From positions 339,307 to 403,306 of the forward strand of contig NZ_LZNS01000001.1 of NCBI RefSeq assembly GCF_001984575.1: 64,000 nt of DNA, written 5' to 3'. The translations under genes were made by a program, and so were the position numbers. Every line of letters begins with the position of its first letter. The first letter of the stretch is position 1. Below the pieces are notes generated by a model. That model worked only from the letters and a program-made list of their open reading frames with translations. It did no database searches and had not been told where the DNA came from. Positions 47,151-55,734 of this stretch are shown in pieces. The stretch is from Streptomyces sp. MP131-18 (GTDB lineage: Bacteria > Actinomycetota > Actinomycetes > Streptomycetales > Streptomycetaceae).

Positions 47151-48365
47151 CTACGGAAGATGTCCGCAGGCCACGTCGAGGTCCCACAGGACGACGGAGA
47201 GGGCGAAGGGACTGATGGTGTGGTCCCCGTGGGTGGCGTCCTCCAGCAGTTCCCAGTGTCCATTACCGATCACCTCGACGCGGTGCCGTACCACCGGCTC
47301 GTATGCGCGGTGCCCGACGGCGTTGAAGCAGCACTCGTCGAAGCGGTTGAGGATCTGCAACTGCCGGCGGTGCTCTCCCACGGCGGCCAGGGCGTACAGG
47401 TCCATGAAGTCGGAGATGCCGTAGAACGCCGGGTGTCTGTCCCTGCGCTGCTCCCAGTCGCCGGTCGTGGGGCTCGGCTTGGGCGGCGCGGAGCGCAGGA
47501 AGAACGGCAGCGAGCCGGCGGCCGGATAGCTGCGCGTCACCCGGGGATCGAGGGCCGGGTAGACCGTGGCGGCCCAGCCGCCGCCCGACAGGCCGATCAT
47601 CTGTACCGAGGACGGCCGGTACTCCCGCCGCACGTGATTCATCGCGACGGTCAGCGGCTCCAGGAAGAACCGCAGCGTCGAGAACCCCGGCGTCTCCCAC
47701 GGCCCGAGGTCGTCGTGCGACTCCACGGTGACCGTTCGGGCCGGATCGTCGGGGTCCCGGAGTTCCTTGGGGTTCCAGTGGTAGAACGGCATGGCGAAGA
47801 GCAGCACCGCGTAGCCGGCGTCGAGCAGCGCCTGCGCGGTGCGCGTCATGGTGCCGGGCTCCTCGCCGTGGCCGTTGTGGTAGAACGCGAAGCGCGTGTG
47901 GTCGCTGTGGCGCGGCAGGAGCAGGAAGACGACCGACCGCAGCTCGAACGGCATGCGCACGGTGAGCCGGTCGACGCGGCGCACGCCTTCGAACGCCGGC
48001 AGTTCGGGGGCGGCGACGCCGCGCTCCACCGCAGGCAGCGACGTGGGCAGCAGGCCGTCGGCGGACTTCCAGACCTCCGCGACCAGGGCGGCTCTGAGGG
48101 TGCGCGCGTCCTCCTCGGTGTGCACCGTCATCAGCTCCTCGCAGTCGACGCCGACGGCCTCCTGCGGCAGCGCCTTGTAGTCGATGCCGTGGGCGGCGGC
48201 CACCTCCGCGTTGACGGGGGCCACCGGCCGCGGCGGGGGCGGCGCCGGAACGGGCCGGGACGCCGCGGCGTGCGCGGCGCCGGCCGCCGGTCCTGCGGCG
48301 GCCGCGGCGGTGGCCGCCGTCGTGCCGAGGGTGCCGATGAGCGCTCTGCGGGATACCGGGGACAT
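47151..48365 (-). CDS. Secreted alpha/beta-hydrolase esterase
   Basis: The 404-aa protein has a twin-arginine signal (SRRALIGTLGTTAATAAAAAG, residues about 5-25) and an Ala/Pro-rich segment to about residue 50. The alpha/beta-hydrolase core has the nucleophile elbow MIGLSGGGW (Ser260), an oxyanion region FAFYHNGHGEE and a late His in DATHGDHTISPFAL. It probably removes methyl or acetyl esters from pectic or other plant glycans outside the cell, given the pectin methylesterase gene directly upstream; no family-level name is certain. Confidence 0.78.
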   Translation of the reverse strand: MSPVSRRALIGTLGTTAATAAAAAGPAAGAAHAAASRPVPAPPPPRPVAPVNAEVAAAHGIDYKALPQEAVGVDCEELMTVHTEEDARTLRAALVAEVWKSADGLLPTSLPAVERGVAAPELPAFEGVRRVDRLTVRMPFELRSVVFLLLPRHSDHTRFAFYHNGHGEEPGTMTRTAQALLDAGYAVLLFAMPFYHWNPKELRDPDDPARTVTVESHDDLGPWETPGFSTLRFFLEPLTVAMNHVRREYRPSSVQMIGLSGGGWAATVYPALDPRVTRSYPAAGSLPFFLRSAPPKPSPTTGDWEQRRDRHPAFYGISDFMDLYALAAVGEHRRQLQILNRFDECCFNAVGHRAYEPVVRHRVEVIGNGHWELLEDATHGDHTISPFALSVVLWDLDVACGHLP

Positions 48366-48453
48366 GAGGCGATCTCCTGCCGTGGTCGTGGTCGCCGGGT
48401 TCGAGGGGGCGCGGGGTCCGGACGGCGGGTCCGGGCGACGGGGCGGGCGCCGG

Positions 48454-49914
48454 CTACGGCCGGCGCGGGTCCCAGCCGTCGAGCAGGGTCGCGGGGTCGC
48501 GCCATCGCTCGGCCTCGCCCGCGTCGAGCTGCTGCGAGCAGGGCAGCCGGTCGCCGACGTCCACCGGGGCGCCGGTCAGGTCCGTGCTGCCGTGCTCCCA
48601 GAAGCGCAGCCGGTCCGCCGTGGCACAGTCGGCGTCCGTGAGGGCCCAGCCCACGGGGGCGATGTGGGCGTCCATGGCCGAGTCGATGAAGACGACCTGG
48701 CTGCCGAGGAAACGGCTGTCGATGCGGCCGAGCAGCACCGACCCCTCGGGCACCGACGGGGCGCGGGTCAGCCGGGTGTCGACGAAAACGTTGCCGGGGC
48801 CGTCCGGGGCGTTGCGTATCTGGGTCACGTATCCGACGTCGAGGGAGCGCAGTTCGGAATCCTGGACGAACACGCCGCCGGTGCCCCAGACGAAGTCGAC
48901 ATCGCCCTCGACATAGCTGTCGGTCACGAAGGCCCGGCCCTGGAGCCGCAGGCTGTCCTGGTGGCTGAGCACGGCGACGCGCTCCAGCACGATGCGGTCC
49001 CCGTTGCCGCGGAACGCCTCGGCCTGGGAACCGCCGTCGGGCGTGAGGTTGTGCACGGTGAGGTCTTCCAGCCGGAAGTCGTCCGCGTCCACACCGAACG
49101 CCGCCCGCCAGCAGTTGAAGCGGTCGGGGTGCGGGAGCACGCGGCGCGGGCAGTAGCTCTGCCGGGCCGGCACGTCGGCCATGGCGGCGTCGCCGTTGAG
49201 CACGCTGTTGTTCGGATACCCGATCACGGTGCGGCCGGCGCCGCTGCCGCCGACCGTGAGGTGCGGCTTCGTCTGCGGCACGTAGACGATCTCGCGGTAC
49301 ATCCCGGGTGCCACGTCGATGCGGACGTCCTCGGTGTTGTCCTCGGGAACGAAGTCGACGGCACCCTGGACGGTGCAGAAGTCACCGCCGCCCGACTGGT
49401 CGACCGTCAGCTCCCGGGCGCCGGGCGCCGGCCCCTCCTGGGTACGGAACCGCCAGGTCTGCGGGTCCTCGATGCCCGCCCGGCCGCGGACGAAGCCCTC
49501 GTCCATGGTGACGTAGTACTCCTGGCCGGGGTCCAGGACGTAGTGCAGGTGGACCGAAACGGTCCGGCCGTCCACCACCACCGGCTCGTAGAACCAGCGG
49601 TGCACCTCGCCGTAGTCCGACAGCGCGCCACCGATGCTGCGCTGGTACGTGCCCGGGTCGGCGAGGTCGATGTTGTCGACCAGCGTCCCGTCGGCGTGGT
49701 GCACCTGCAACTGACCGCGGTCGCCCAGTTGTACGGGGCCGTCGAAGGTCAGCCGCAGGGCGGTGTCCACGCAGACGGGATCGGCGAGCCCGCGCGGCTG
49801 GAGGTCCGGCGCGGGACGGGCCGCGGGGGTGTCGGCGGCGGCCTGCTGGGAGACGGCCGGCACGAGGACCGTGAGCACCCCGGCGAGTGCCACGAGTGGG
49901 CGGAACAGGCGCAT
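48454..49914 (-). CDS. Secreted CE8 pectin methylesterase
   Basis: This 486-aa protein has a Sec signal peptide (residues 1-27, ending VSQQAAA), an N-terminal beta-sandwich-like region (about 40-165) and a CE8 beta-helix. Active-site motifs are GSQAEAFRGNGDR, LSHQDSLRL with the acid/base Asp, VEGDVDFVWGTG with the nucleophile Asp, and LLGRID with the conserved Arg. It demethylates homogalacturonan and so prepares it for pectate lyase and GH28 enzymes. ATG 49914 is supported by AAGGAG 8 bases upstream. It diverges from the oxidoreductase/esterase fusion gene. Confidence 0.92.
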   Translation of the reverse strand: MRLFRPLVALAGVLTVLVPAVSQQAAADTPAARPAPDLQPRGLADPVCVDTALRLTFDGPVQLGDRGQLQVHHADGTLVDNIDLADPGTYQRSIGGALSDYGEVHRWFYEPVVVDGRTVSVHLHYVLDPGQEYYVTMDEGFVRGRAGIEDPQTWRFRTQEGPAPGARELTVDQSGGGDFCTVQGAVDFVPEDNTEDVRIDVAPGMYREIVYVPQTKPHLTVGGSGAGRTVIGYPNNSVLNGDAAMADVPARQSYCPRRVLPHPDRFNCWRAAFGVDADDFRLEDLTVHNLTPDGGSQAEAFRGNGDRIVLERVAVLSHQDSLRLQGRAFVTDSYVEGDVDFVWGTGGVFVQDSELRSLDVGYVTQIRNAPDGPGNVFVDTRLTRAPSVPEGSVLLGRIDSRFLGSQVVFIDSAMDAHIAPVGWALTDADCATADRLRFWEHGSTDLTGAPVDVGDRLPCSQQLDAGEAERWRDPATLLDGWDPRRP

Positions 49915-49954
49915 GGGACGGGCTCCTTACGCCGACGCGCCGCGGAGCGACGAC

Positions 49955-50009
49955 TCGGCAGACCGGAAGAGCGCTGCTACTCTTCCCTTGGCATGCATCT
50001 GGCATACCA
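49955..50009 (+). promoter_or_regulatory. Promoter and GntR-type operator of the oxidoreductase/esterase fusion gene
   Basis: TCGGCA (49955-49960), 17 bp, TACTCT (49978-49983) is a likely promoter. The operator follows five bases later: TGGCAT (49989-49994), five bases, TGGCATACCA (50000-50009). Spacing is identical to the sites at 16888 and 29552, placing this gene about 20 kb from gntR in the same predicted regulon. Confidence 0.72.
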
Positions 50010-50108
50010 GCTTGATGGAAGCACAGCGGCACCACGCTGAACACCCCCCTTGAGGCCACTTTCGGGACCGCCCGCACCGAACGCCTGTCTCCCCCGAGGA
50101 GTGTGCGC

Positions 50109-52031
50109 ATGACCGTTCCCCCGCAGGCCGGTACGCCGGTCCCCGTCGTGCTCTGCGGCATCCGCGGCTACGGCGGCCACCACCGCGCGAACCTGCGGCG
50201 GCTCGTCGGCGAAGGCCGGGTGCGCGTCGTCGGCGTCTGCGACCCGGCGGCGCCCGCCGACGGCGAGCTGGACGGCCTCGGCGAGCCCGCGTGGTCCGCC
50301 GACCTTGCCACCCTGCTGAGCGAACGGCGCCCCGCGATCACGGTCGTCTCCACGCCGATCCACACGCACCTGGACCTCGCGCTCACCGCCCTGCGGTCCG
50401 GCTCCCACCTGCTCCTGGAGAAGCCGCCCACCCCCTCGCTCGCCGGTTTCCTGGAGCTGGCGGGCGCGCTGCGGGCGACAGGGCTGGCATGCCAGGTGGG
50501 CTTCCAGTCCTTCGGCTCCCGCGCCCTGGCCGCCGTACGGGAGCTGGTGGCGGACGAGGCCATCGGCCGACCGCACGGCATCGGCGCCGCGGGGGCCTGG
50601 GTGCGCGACGCCCGGTACTACGTCCGCACGCCGTGGGCCGGGCGCCGCCGTCTCGGCACGGGCTCAGGCGCGGCGGACACGGTCGACGTGGTGGACGGCG
50701 TGCTGACCAACCCGCTGGCGCACGCCGTGGCCACCGCCCTGCGGATCGACGGCGGCGACCGCGCCGAGGACGTCGCCGCGGTGGAGCTCGAGCTCTTCCG
50801 GGCCCACGACATCGAGGCCGACGACACTTCCTGCCTGCGGCTGACGACCACGCGCGGGACGATCGTCACCGTCGCCGCCACCCTGTGCGCCGAACGGAAC
50901 GCCGCACCGTACGTCGTCGTGCACGGCGAACGGGGCCGCATCGTCCTGTGGTACACCGAGGACCGGGTCCTCCTGGAGCGCGCGGGCCACGGGCCGGAGG
51001 AGCGCGTTCATCCCCGCACCGACCTGCTGGACGATCTGATCGCGCATCTGCGGGACGGCGGCGGGCTGTTGAGCCCGCTGGAACGCAGCGGCGCCTTCAC
51101 CCGCGTCGTCGAGGCGGTCCGCACGGCCCCCGACCCGGCGCGCCTGCCGCCGGGGGCCTGGCACGCGAAGACGGACGGGGCGGCGCCGCGCCGCGTGATT
51201 CCGGGCGTCGGGGCGCTGGTGGACGCGAGCGCCGCGTCCCTCTCCCTCTTCTCGGAGCTCGGCGCCCCCTGGGCCGTCCGGCGCACCCGGGTTCCGCCGC
51301 GGCGCCGCGGCCGGGGCGGGCGGGCGGCACGCCGCACCCTCCACCTCGCCGGCGACTCCACCGCGGCCGGGAAACCGGCCTCGGCCGCCCCGATGACCGG
51401 CTGGGGCGTGGCACTTCCCCGGTTCCTCGCCCAGGACCTGGCCGTGGCGAACCACGCCGCCGACGGCCGCAGTTCGCGCAGTTTCCTGCTGGAGCGCCGG
51501 CTCGACCCGATACTGCGGGCCCTGCTCCCCGGCGATCTGCTGCTGGTCCAGTTCGGCCACAACGACCAGAAGACGGAGGACGCCTCGCGGCTGACCGACC
51601 CGTTCGGCACCTACCGGCACTGCCTGCTGCGCTACGTGCGGGCCGCGTGCGACCGGGGCGCGCGTCCTGTGCTCCTCACCCCGGTGGAACGCCGCCGCTT
51701 CGACGCGGCGGGCCGCGCCGTGGCCACCCACGGCGACTACCCGGGAGTGGTGCGCGAACTGGCGGCGGCGGAGGGCGTCCCGCTGCTGGACCTCCAGGCC
51801 GAGACCCTCGCGCTGTGGCAGCGGCTCGGACCGGAAGGGAGCAAGGACGCCTTTCTGTGGCTCTCCCCCGGCGAGCACCCCAACCACCCGCGCGGCGCCC
51901 GGGACGACACCCACTTCCGGCCGCACGGCGCCGCCGAGGTGGCGCGCCTGGTCGCGCGCGGTCTGTGTGCCGCAGGGCTGCTCGCGCCCGAGGACCTGCG
52001 CGGCACGGCGGACCTGCCGCCTCTTCCGTGA
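50109..52031 (+). CDS. Fusion: Gfo/Idh/MocA oxidoreductase plus CE12-like rhamnogalacturonan acetylesterase
   Basis: Residues about 10-360 form a Gfo/Idh/MocA dehydrogenase: a Rossmann domain starting VVLCGIRGYGGHHRANL, the EKPPTPS lysine motif and a C-terminal alpha/beta domain. Residues about 408-640 form an SGNH esterase of the CE12 type, with GDSTAAG (Ser417), NHAADGRSSRSF, VQFGHNDQK and DDTHF (Asp599, His602). The 640-aa protein has no signal peptide, so both activities would be cytoplasmic: deacetylation and NAD(P)-linked oxidation or reduction of an imported sugar. ATG 50109 has GAGGAG 7 bases upstream. The promoter carries a GntR-type operator. Confidence 0.87.
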   Translation: MTVPPQAGTPVPVVLCGIRGYGGHHRANLRRLVGEGRVRVVGVCDPAAPADGELDGLGEPAWSADLATLLSERRPAITVVSTPIHTHLDLALTALRSGSHLLLEKPPTPSLAGFLELAGALRATGLACQVGFQSFGSRALAAVRELVADEAIGRPHGIGAAGAWVRDARYYVRTPWAGRRRLGTGSGAADTVDVVDGVLTNPLAHAVATALRIDGGDRAEDVAAVELELFRAHDIEADDTSCLRLTTTRGTIVTVAATLCAERNAAPYVVVHGERGRIVLWYTEDRVLLERAGHGPEERVHPRTDLLDDLIAHLRDGGGLLSPLERSGAFTRVVEAVRTAPDPARLPPGAWHAKTDGAAPRRVIPGVGALVDASAASLSLFSELGAPWAVRRTRVPPRRRGRGGRAARRTLHLAGDSTAAGKPASAAPMTGWGVALPRFLAQDLAVANHAADGRSSRSFLLERRLDPILRALLPGDLLLVQFGHNDQKTEDASRLTDPFGTYRHCLLRYVRAACDRGARPVLLTPVERRRFDAAGRAVATHGDYPGVVRELAAAEGVPLLDLQAETLALWQRLGPEGSKDAFLWLSPGEHPNHPRGARDDTHFRPHGAAEVARLVARGLCAAGLLAPEDLRGTADLPPLP

Positions 52032-52059
52032 CGGCGAGTGACCGGTGCCGCGGTCCCGT

Positions 52060-52890
52060 TCAGTCCGGCCGCGCGGCGTGGCGGGCGGTGAAGGCCAGCA
52101 GCCGTGCGGCGGTCCGCGGCGGGTCCTCCAGAATGGGCGAATGTCCGACACCGGGCAGCCACTCGACTGTCGCGCCGGGAACGGCGCGGTAGTCGGCGGC
52201 GGACGAGGGTCGCCATCTGCGGTCCTGGTCGCCGAAGATCACGTGCAGCGGCTTGCCCACGGCCGTCAGCCGGTCCGGAAGCGCCTGCTGCTCCAGGTAG
52301 GCGGTGGCCGCCCGCATGGTCGCGGTGAACGAGTGGTGGGTCATGCCGCGCACCTCGTCCACGAGTTCCTGCGGGACCTGGTAGCCCTCGCGGCTGAAAC
52401 CGGTCCTCGCGAACTGGCGTATCTGCTCGTCGGTCGGCGGCCACTGCGAGGGGCCGCCGGCGGCGGACTCCGGTGCGATGAAGGCGTTCAGGCTGGGGCC
52501 GGTGTTGATGAGCGCGAGCGCGGTCACCAGATCGGGTCGTTGCTCGGCGAGGGCGGTGGCGACCATACCGCCGCTGGAATGGCCGACCGCTACGGCGCGC
52601 TCGACGCCGAGCCGGTCCAGTGCCACGCCCGCCCGGCGGCCCTGCTCGGGGACCTCGTAGCGGCCATCGTCCGGTTTGGCCGACCGGCCGAACCCGAGCA
52701 GGTCGATCCGGATGACGCGGTGGGACTCGGTCAGCAGCGGAACCAGCGGTTCCCACGAGCGGACCGACGCGGCGGACCCGTGGATGAGCAGAAGCGCGGG
52801 GGCGTCGCGGGAGCCGTCCCGGCATACGTGGATGTCGCCGTCGTCCAGGTGCAGGATCGAGCTTCGGGATTCCCCGTCATGAGTAGACAT
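52060..52890 (-). CDS. Alpha/beta-fold hydrolase
   Basis: This 276-aa cytoplasmic hydrolase has LLLIHGSAASVRSWEPL (oxyanion loop), the nucleophile elbow VGHSSGG, an acid in FGDQDRRW and the catalytic His in GVGHSP. Such proteins are general esterases, lactonases or C-C hydrolases; the substrate is unknown. Its start at 52890 (MSTHDGES) is not backed by a clear binding site, and the frame extends to 52977. It is divergent from an AraC-type regulator that probably controls it. This pair marks the end of the glycan region. Confidence 0.82.
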   Translation of the reverse strand: MSTHDGESRSSILHLDDGDIHVCRDGSRDAPALLLIHGSAASVRSWEPLVPLLTESHRVIRIDLLGFGRSAKPDDGRYEVPEQGRRAGVALDRLGVERAVAVGHSSGGMVATALAEQRPDLVTALALINTGPSLNAFIAPESAAGGPSQWPPTDEQIRQFARTGFSREGYQVPQELVDEVRGMTHHSFTATMRAATAYLEQQALPDRLTAVGKPLHVIFGDQDRRWRPSSAADYRAVPGATVEWLPGVGHSPILEDPPRTAARLLAFTARHAARPD

Positions 52891-52966
52891 GAGCCCACGG
52901 TCGCCGCCGGTGGGGGCCGGTGGCTTGGAGAAATGTTCCGTCGGTCGGCCCGCGTAGCATGTGACG

Positions 52967-53848
52967 ATGCGGTCCACGGCGGGTGCACATGACGATCCGG
53001 CTCAGTGGGACGTCGCACGTCCGCAGCGGCCCGGCCGGGTGGCCGGTGTCAGCATGGCCGGGTTCGCTGCCCGCAGCCTGACCGGCCTCCGGATGGTCCC
53101 GCACCCGGCCGTGATGCTGGTTCTGATGTTCGGCGCCGGGCGGCCCGTCGTGGAGGAAGCCGCCGGGCGGCGGCAGTGGGGAAGTCTCGTCGCCGGGCCC
53201 GGATTCGGGTGCGGAGGCGCGGTCCGGGCGCGGGGCGAAAACGTGGCGTGCGTGCAGGTGCGCCTCTCCCCGGTGGTCGCACGTGCGGTGCTGGGCGCCT
53301 GCCCGGCCGATCTGGACGGCGCGGTGGTGGCCCTCGACGATCTGTGGGGCCGGGAGGCGTCACGGATCGGTGAGCAACTGGGCGACGTTTCCTCGTGGGA
53401 GGCGCGCTTCGCGCTGACGGACGCGTTGCTCGCCCGCCGCTGTGCGGCGCGGTCGCGGGTGGACCCGGAGGTGGCCCGGGCCTGGGACCGGATCGTCGTC
53501 AGCCGCGGCCAGGTCCGGGTCGGCCAACTGGCGGCCGACCTCGGGTGGAGCCGCAAGCGCCTGTGGTCCCGGTTCCACTCGCAGCTCGGCCTGCCGCCCA
53601 AACGCGCCGCGAAGCTGGTCCGCTTCGACCATGCCGTCCACCGCCTGGTCGCGGGTGAGGGCGCGGCCCGCGTCGCGGCCGACGGCGGCTATACCGACCA
53701 GTCCCACCTGCATCGGGACGTCCTGGCGTTCACCGGAGCGACCCCCGCGACCGTGCCCCACGAGCCGTTTCTGATGGTCGACGACGTCGCATGGCCGACC
53801 ACGGAACACGAGCATGTGCAGCCGGGACCGATCCGGCCCGGTGGCTGA
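52967..53848 (+). CDS. AraC-family transcriptional regulator
   Basis: The 293-aa protein ends with a double HTH AraC-type domain (residues about 180-265, with VGQLAADLGWSRKRLWSRF and AADGGYTDQSHLHRDVLAF). The N-terminal domain (about 20-165) is an unassigned sensor domain containing VARAVLGACPADLDG. TAGCAT at 52955-52960 resembles a -10 box and would start the message near ATG 52967, so a leaderless transcript from that ATG fits; GTG 52961 is the alternative. It is divergent from, and likely regulates, the alpha/beta-hydrolase gene. Confidence 0.83.
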   Translation: MRSTAGAHDDPAQWDVARPQRPGRVAGVSMAGFAARSLTGLRMVPHPAVMLVLMFGAGRPVVEEAAGRRQWGSLVAGPGFGCGGAVRARGENVACVQVRLSPVVARAVLGACPADLDGAVVALDDLWGREASRIGEQLGDVSSWEARFALTDALLARRCAARSRVDPEVARAWDRIVVSRGQVRVGQLAADLGWSRKRLWSRFHSQLGLPPKRAAKLVRFDHAVHRLVAGEGAARVAADGGYTDQSHLHRDVLAFTGATPATVPHEPFLMVDDVAWPTTEHEHVQPGPIRPGG

Positions 53849-53896
53849 AGCGGCTGCTCGATCGAGGGAGGGCCGCGGCGCCGCGTCGGCCGCCCG

Positions 53897-55642
53897 TCAG
53901 CGGAACACCCGCAGGGTCCGCAACCGGTTGACGGCGGCGGCGACTTCGTAGCGGCGGGGCACGGCGAAGTCGTCGTCGTACACCGACCTCAGCGCCGCCA
54001 CGCCGTCCTGGCCGTCGAGATCCAGGTCGAGCAGGTCCAGGGCCTCCGCCAGGGACCGCCGTCCGTCCAAGTGGCCGCGGCGTACCAGCAGTTCCATCGC
54101 CAGGCCGACGCCGGTGACATGCGGTGCGTCCGCGAGCTGCTCCACGGCGCGCAGGTCCAGCTCGTGCTCCCCGAAGACCAGGTGGTCCGTGCCCCGGGCG
54201 CGGATGCGGGAGCGCCCCCGCACGGTGGAGTCCAGCGAGGACGGGTCCGGGCGGCGGGGAACCACGCCGGGGAAGGAGTCCGCCTCGGCACGCCGTCCGG
54301 TGTTCCGGGCGGCGATCTCACGGGCCCGCCCGGTGACGTCGTACGGGCGGTAGGCGTCCAACATCACGACCCGGTCGGCGACTTCGAGGTAGTCCCCGGA
54401 GCCGCCCATGACCAGGACGGTCGAGACGCCGTGATCGCGGTGGAGGGAACGCACGGAATCCACCAGCGGGGTCAGCGGCTCGCGCTCCTTGGCGACCAGG
54501 GCCTGCATCCGGGCGTCCCGGATCATGAGGTTGGTCGCGGCGGTGTCCTCGTCGATGAGCAGGACCCGGGCGCCCGCCTCCACGGCCTCGCACAGGGAGG
54601 CCGCCTGCGAGGTGGAGCCGGAGGCGTCGGGGGTGGAGAAGTCCGTGGTGTCCGCTCCGCCCGGCAGGTGATCCACGAAGGCGTGCACGTCCACGCGCTC
54701 CACCCGGCGGCCGTCCTCGGCGCGGATCTTCACCGTGTCGTGACGGGCGACGACGCGTTCCCGCCCGTCACCGGGCGCGTGGTCCCAGATGCCGGACTCC
54801 AGGCCGCGCAGCAGGGTCGACTTCCCATGGAACCCGCCGCCGACGATCAGGGTCACCCCCTCGGGAATGCCCATGCCGGTGACCGGGCCCGCGTGCGGCA
54901 GCCGCACGGTCACCCGCAGTTCGTCGGGCGCCAGGAAGGGGACGAGACCCGAGCCCCGGGCGGGACGGTCGTCCGCCCCGGAACGGCGCGGCAGCAGCGC
55001 CCCGTCGGCGAGGAAAGCGACGAGGCCGAGTCCTGGCAGCGCGGCGCGCAGCGCGTCGGAGTCCTCCACCGTCGCGACGAACTCCCGCACCGCCGCCTCG
55101 TCCGGCGCCGCGTGGCGCAGCGCGCGTTCGGCGAGCCGCGGCAGGCCCTGGCACAGCAGCCGCCGCGCGTCCCGGCCGTCGATGCGCCGACGCGGTCCCG
55201 GCAGCGCGACGCCGAGGCGCAGCGTGACCGATCCGTCGGCGGCTCCGACCGTGCACGAACCGCGGTCCAGCACCTCCTGACCACCCGCGTCCACCTGGTA
55301 GGCCGACTCCCCCGCCGCCTCCCGTGCCGCGCGGCGCACCACGTAGCCGGCCAACGCCCTGCGCCGCACCGGCGAGTCCCACAACTCACGGGGAAATCCG
55401 GCCTGTCGGCCCGGTACGTGCACGGCGACGCGGGCGGGCGGGGCGAACGGATCGGCCTGGCTCCTGACCAGCTCCAGGGTGGCTCCCCCGGGCAGCTCCC
55501 AGGCGCCGACGAGCCCCTTGTAGCGCCCGTACGGCGCACCGTCGAGCCGCTCGAGCTCGCGGTCAAGACCGGACCGTTCCTTCCGCCCGTGTCCGCCCGC
55601 CTGCTGCCGCATGTGCTCCCCGTTTCCGAACGACTGGGCCAT
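53897..55642 (-). CDS. COG3044-type P-loop ATPase
   Basis: This protein of up to 581 aa matches the 'predicted ATPase of the ABC class' family: LIVGGGFHGKSTLL (Walker A, about residue 280), RVLLIDEDTAATNLMIRDARM (Walker B region) and VLVMGGSGDYLEVADRVVMLD. Family function is not established. The ATG at 55642 lacks a binding site and lies just after a 16-bp palindrome; ATG 55612 (MRQQAGG) follows GGGGAG by only 3 bases and is the alternative. It is probably transcribed alone. Confidence 0.83.
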   Translation of the reverse strand: MAQSFGNGEHMRQQAGGHGRKERSGLDRELERLDGAPYGRYKGLVGAWELPGGATLELVRSQADPFAPPARVAVHVPGRQAGFPRELWDSPVRRRALAGYVVRRAAREAAGESAYQVDAGGQEVLDRGSCTVGAADGSVTLRLGVALPGPRRRIDGRDARRLLCQGLPRLAERALRHAAPDEAAVREFVATVEDSDALRAALPGLGLVAFLADGALLPRRSGADDRPARGSGLVPFLAPDELRVTVRLPHAGPVTGMGIPEGVTLIVGGGFHGKSTLLRGLESGIWDHAPGDGRERVVARHDTVKIRAEDGRRVERVDVHAFVDHLPGGADTTDFSTPDASGSTSQAASLCEAVEAGARVLLIDEDTAATNLMIRDARMQALVAKEREPLTPLVDSVRSLHRDHGVSTVLVMGGSGDYLEVADRVVMLDAYRPYDVTGRAREIAARNTGRRAEADSFPGVVPRRPDPSSLDSTVRGRSRIRARGTDHLVFGEHELDLRAVEQLADAPHVTGVGLAMELLVRRGHLDGRRSLAEALDLLDLDLDGQDGVAALRSVYDDDFAVPRRYEVAAAVNRLRTLRVFR

Positions 55643-55649
55643 GATCGAC

Positions 55650-55665
55650 GTTCACGATATTGAAC
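55650..55665. promoter_or_regulatory. Palindrome upstream of the COG3044-type ATPase gene
   Basis: GTTCACGATATTGAAC has perfect GTTCA/TGAAC arms around six bases. It lies between the ATPase gene and the end of the amidohydrolase gene, in the ATPase gene's promoter region, and is a candidate operator. No regulator is encoded next to it except the AraC-type gene beyond the ATPase. Confidence 0.45.
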
Positions 55666-55734
55666 TCTTCCCCGCCGTCCCGCCCGGGGTCCGAAGACGG
55701 CGGCGAACGTTCCGCCAGTCCTGGCTGGGCGGGG

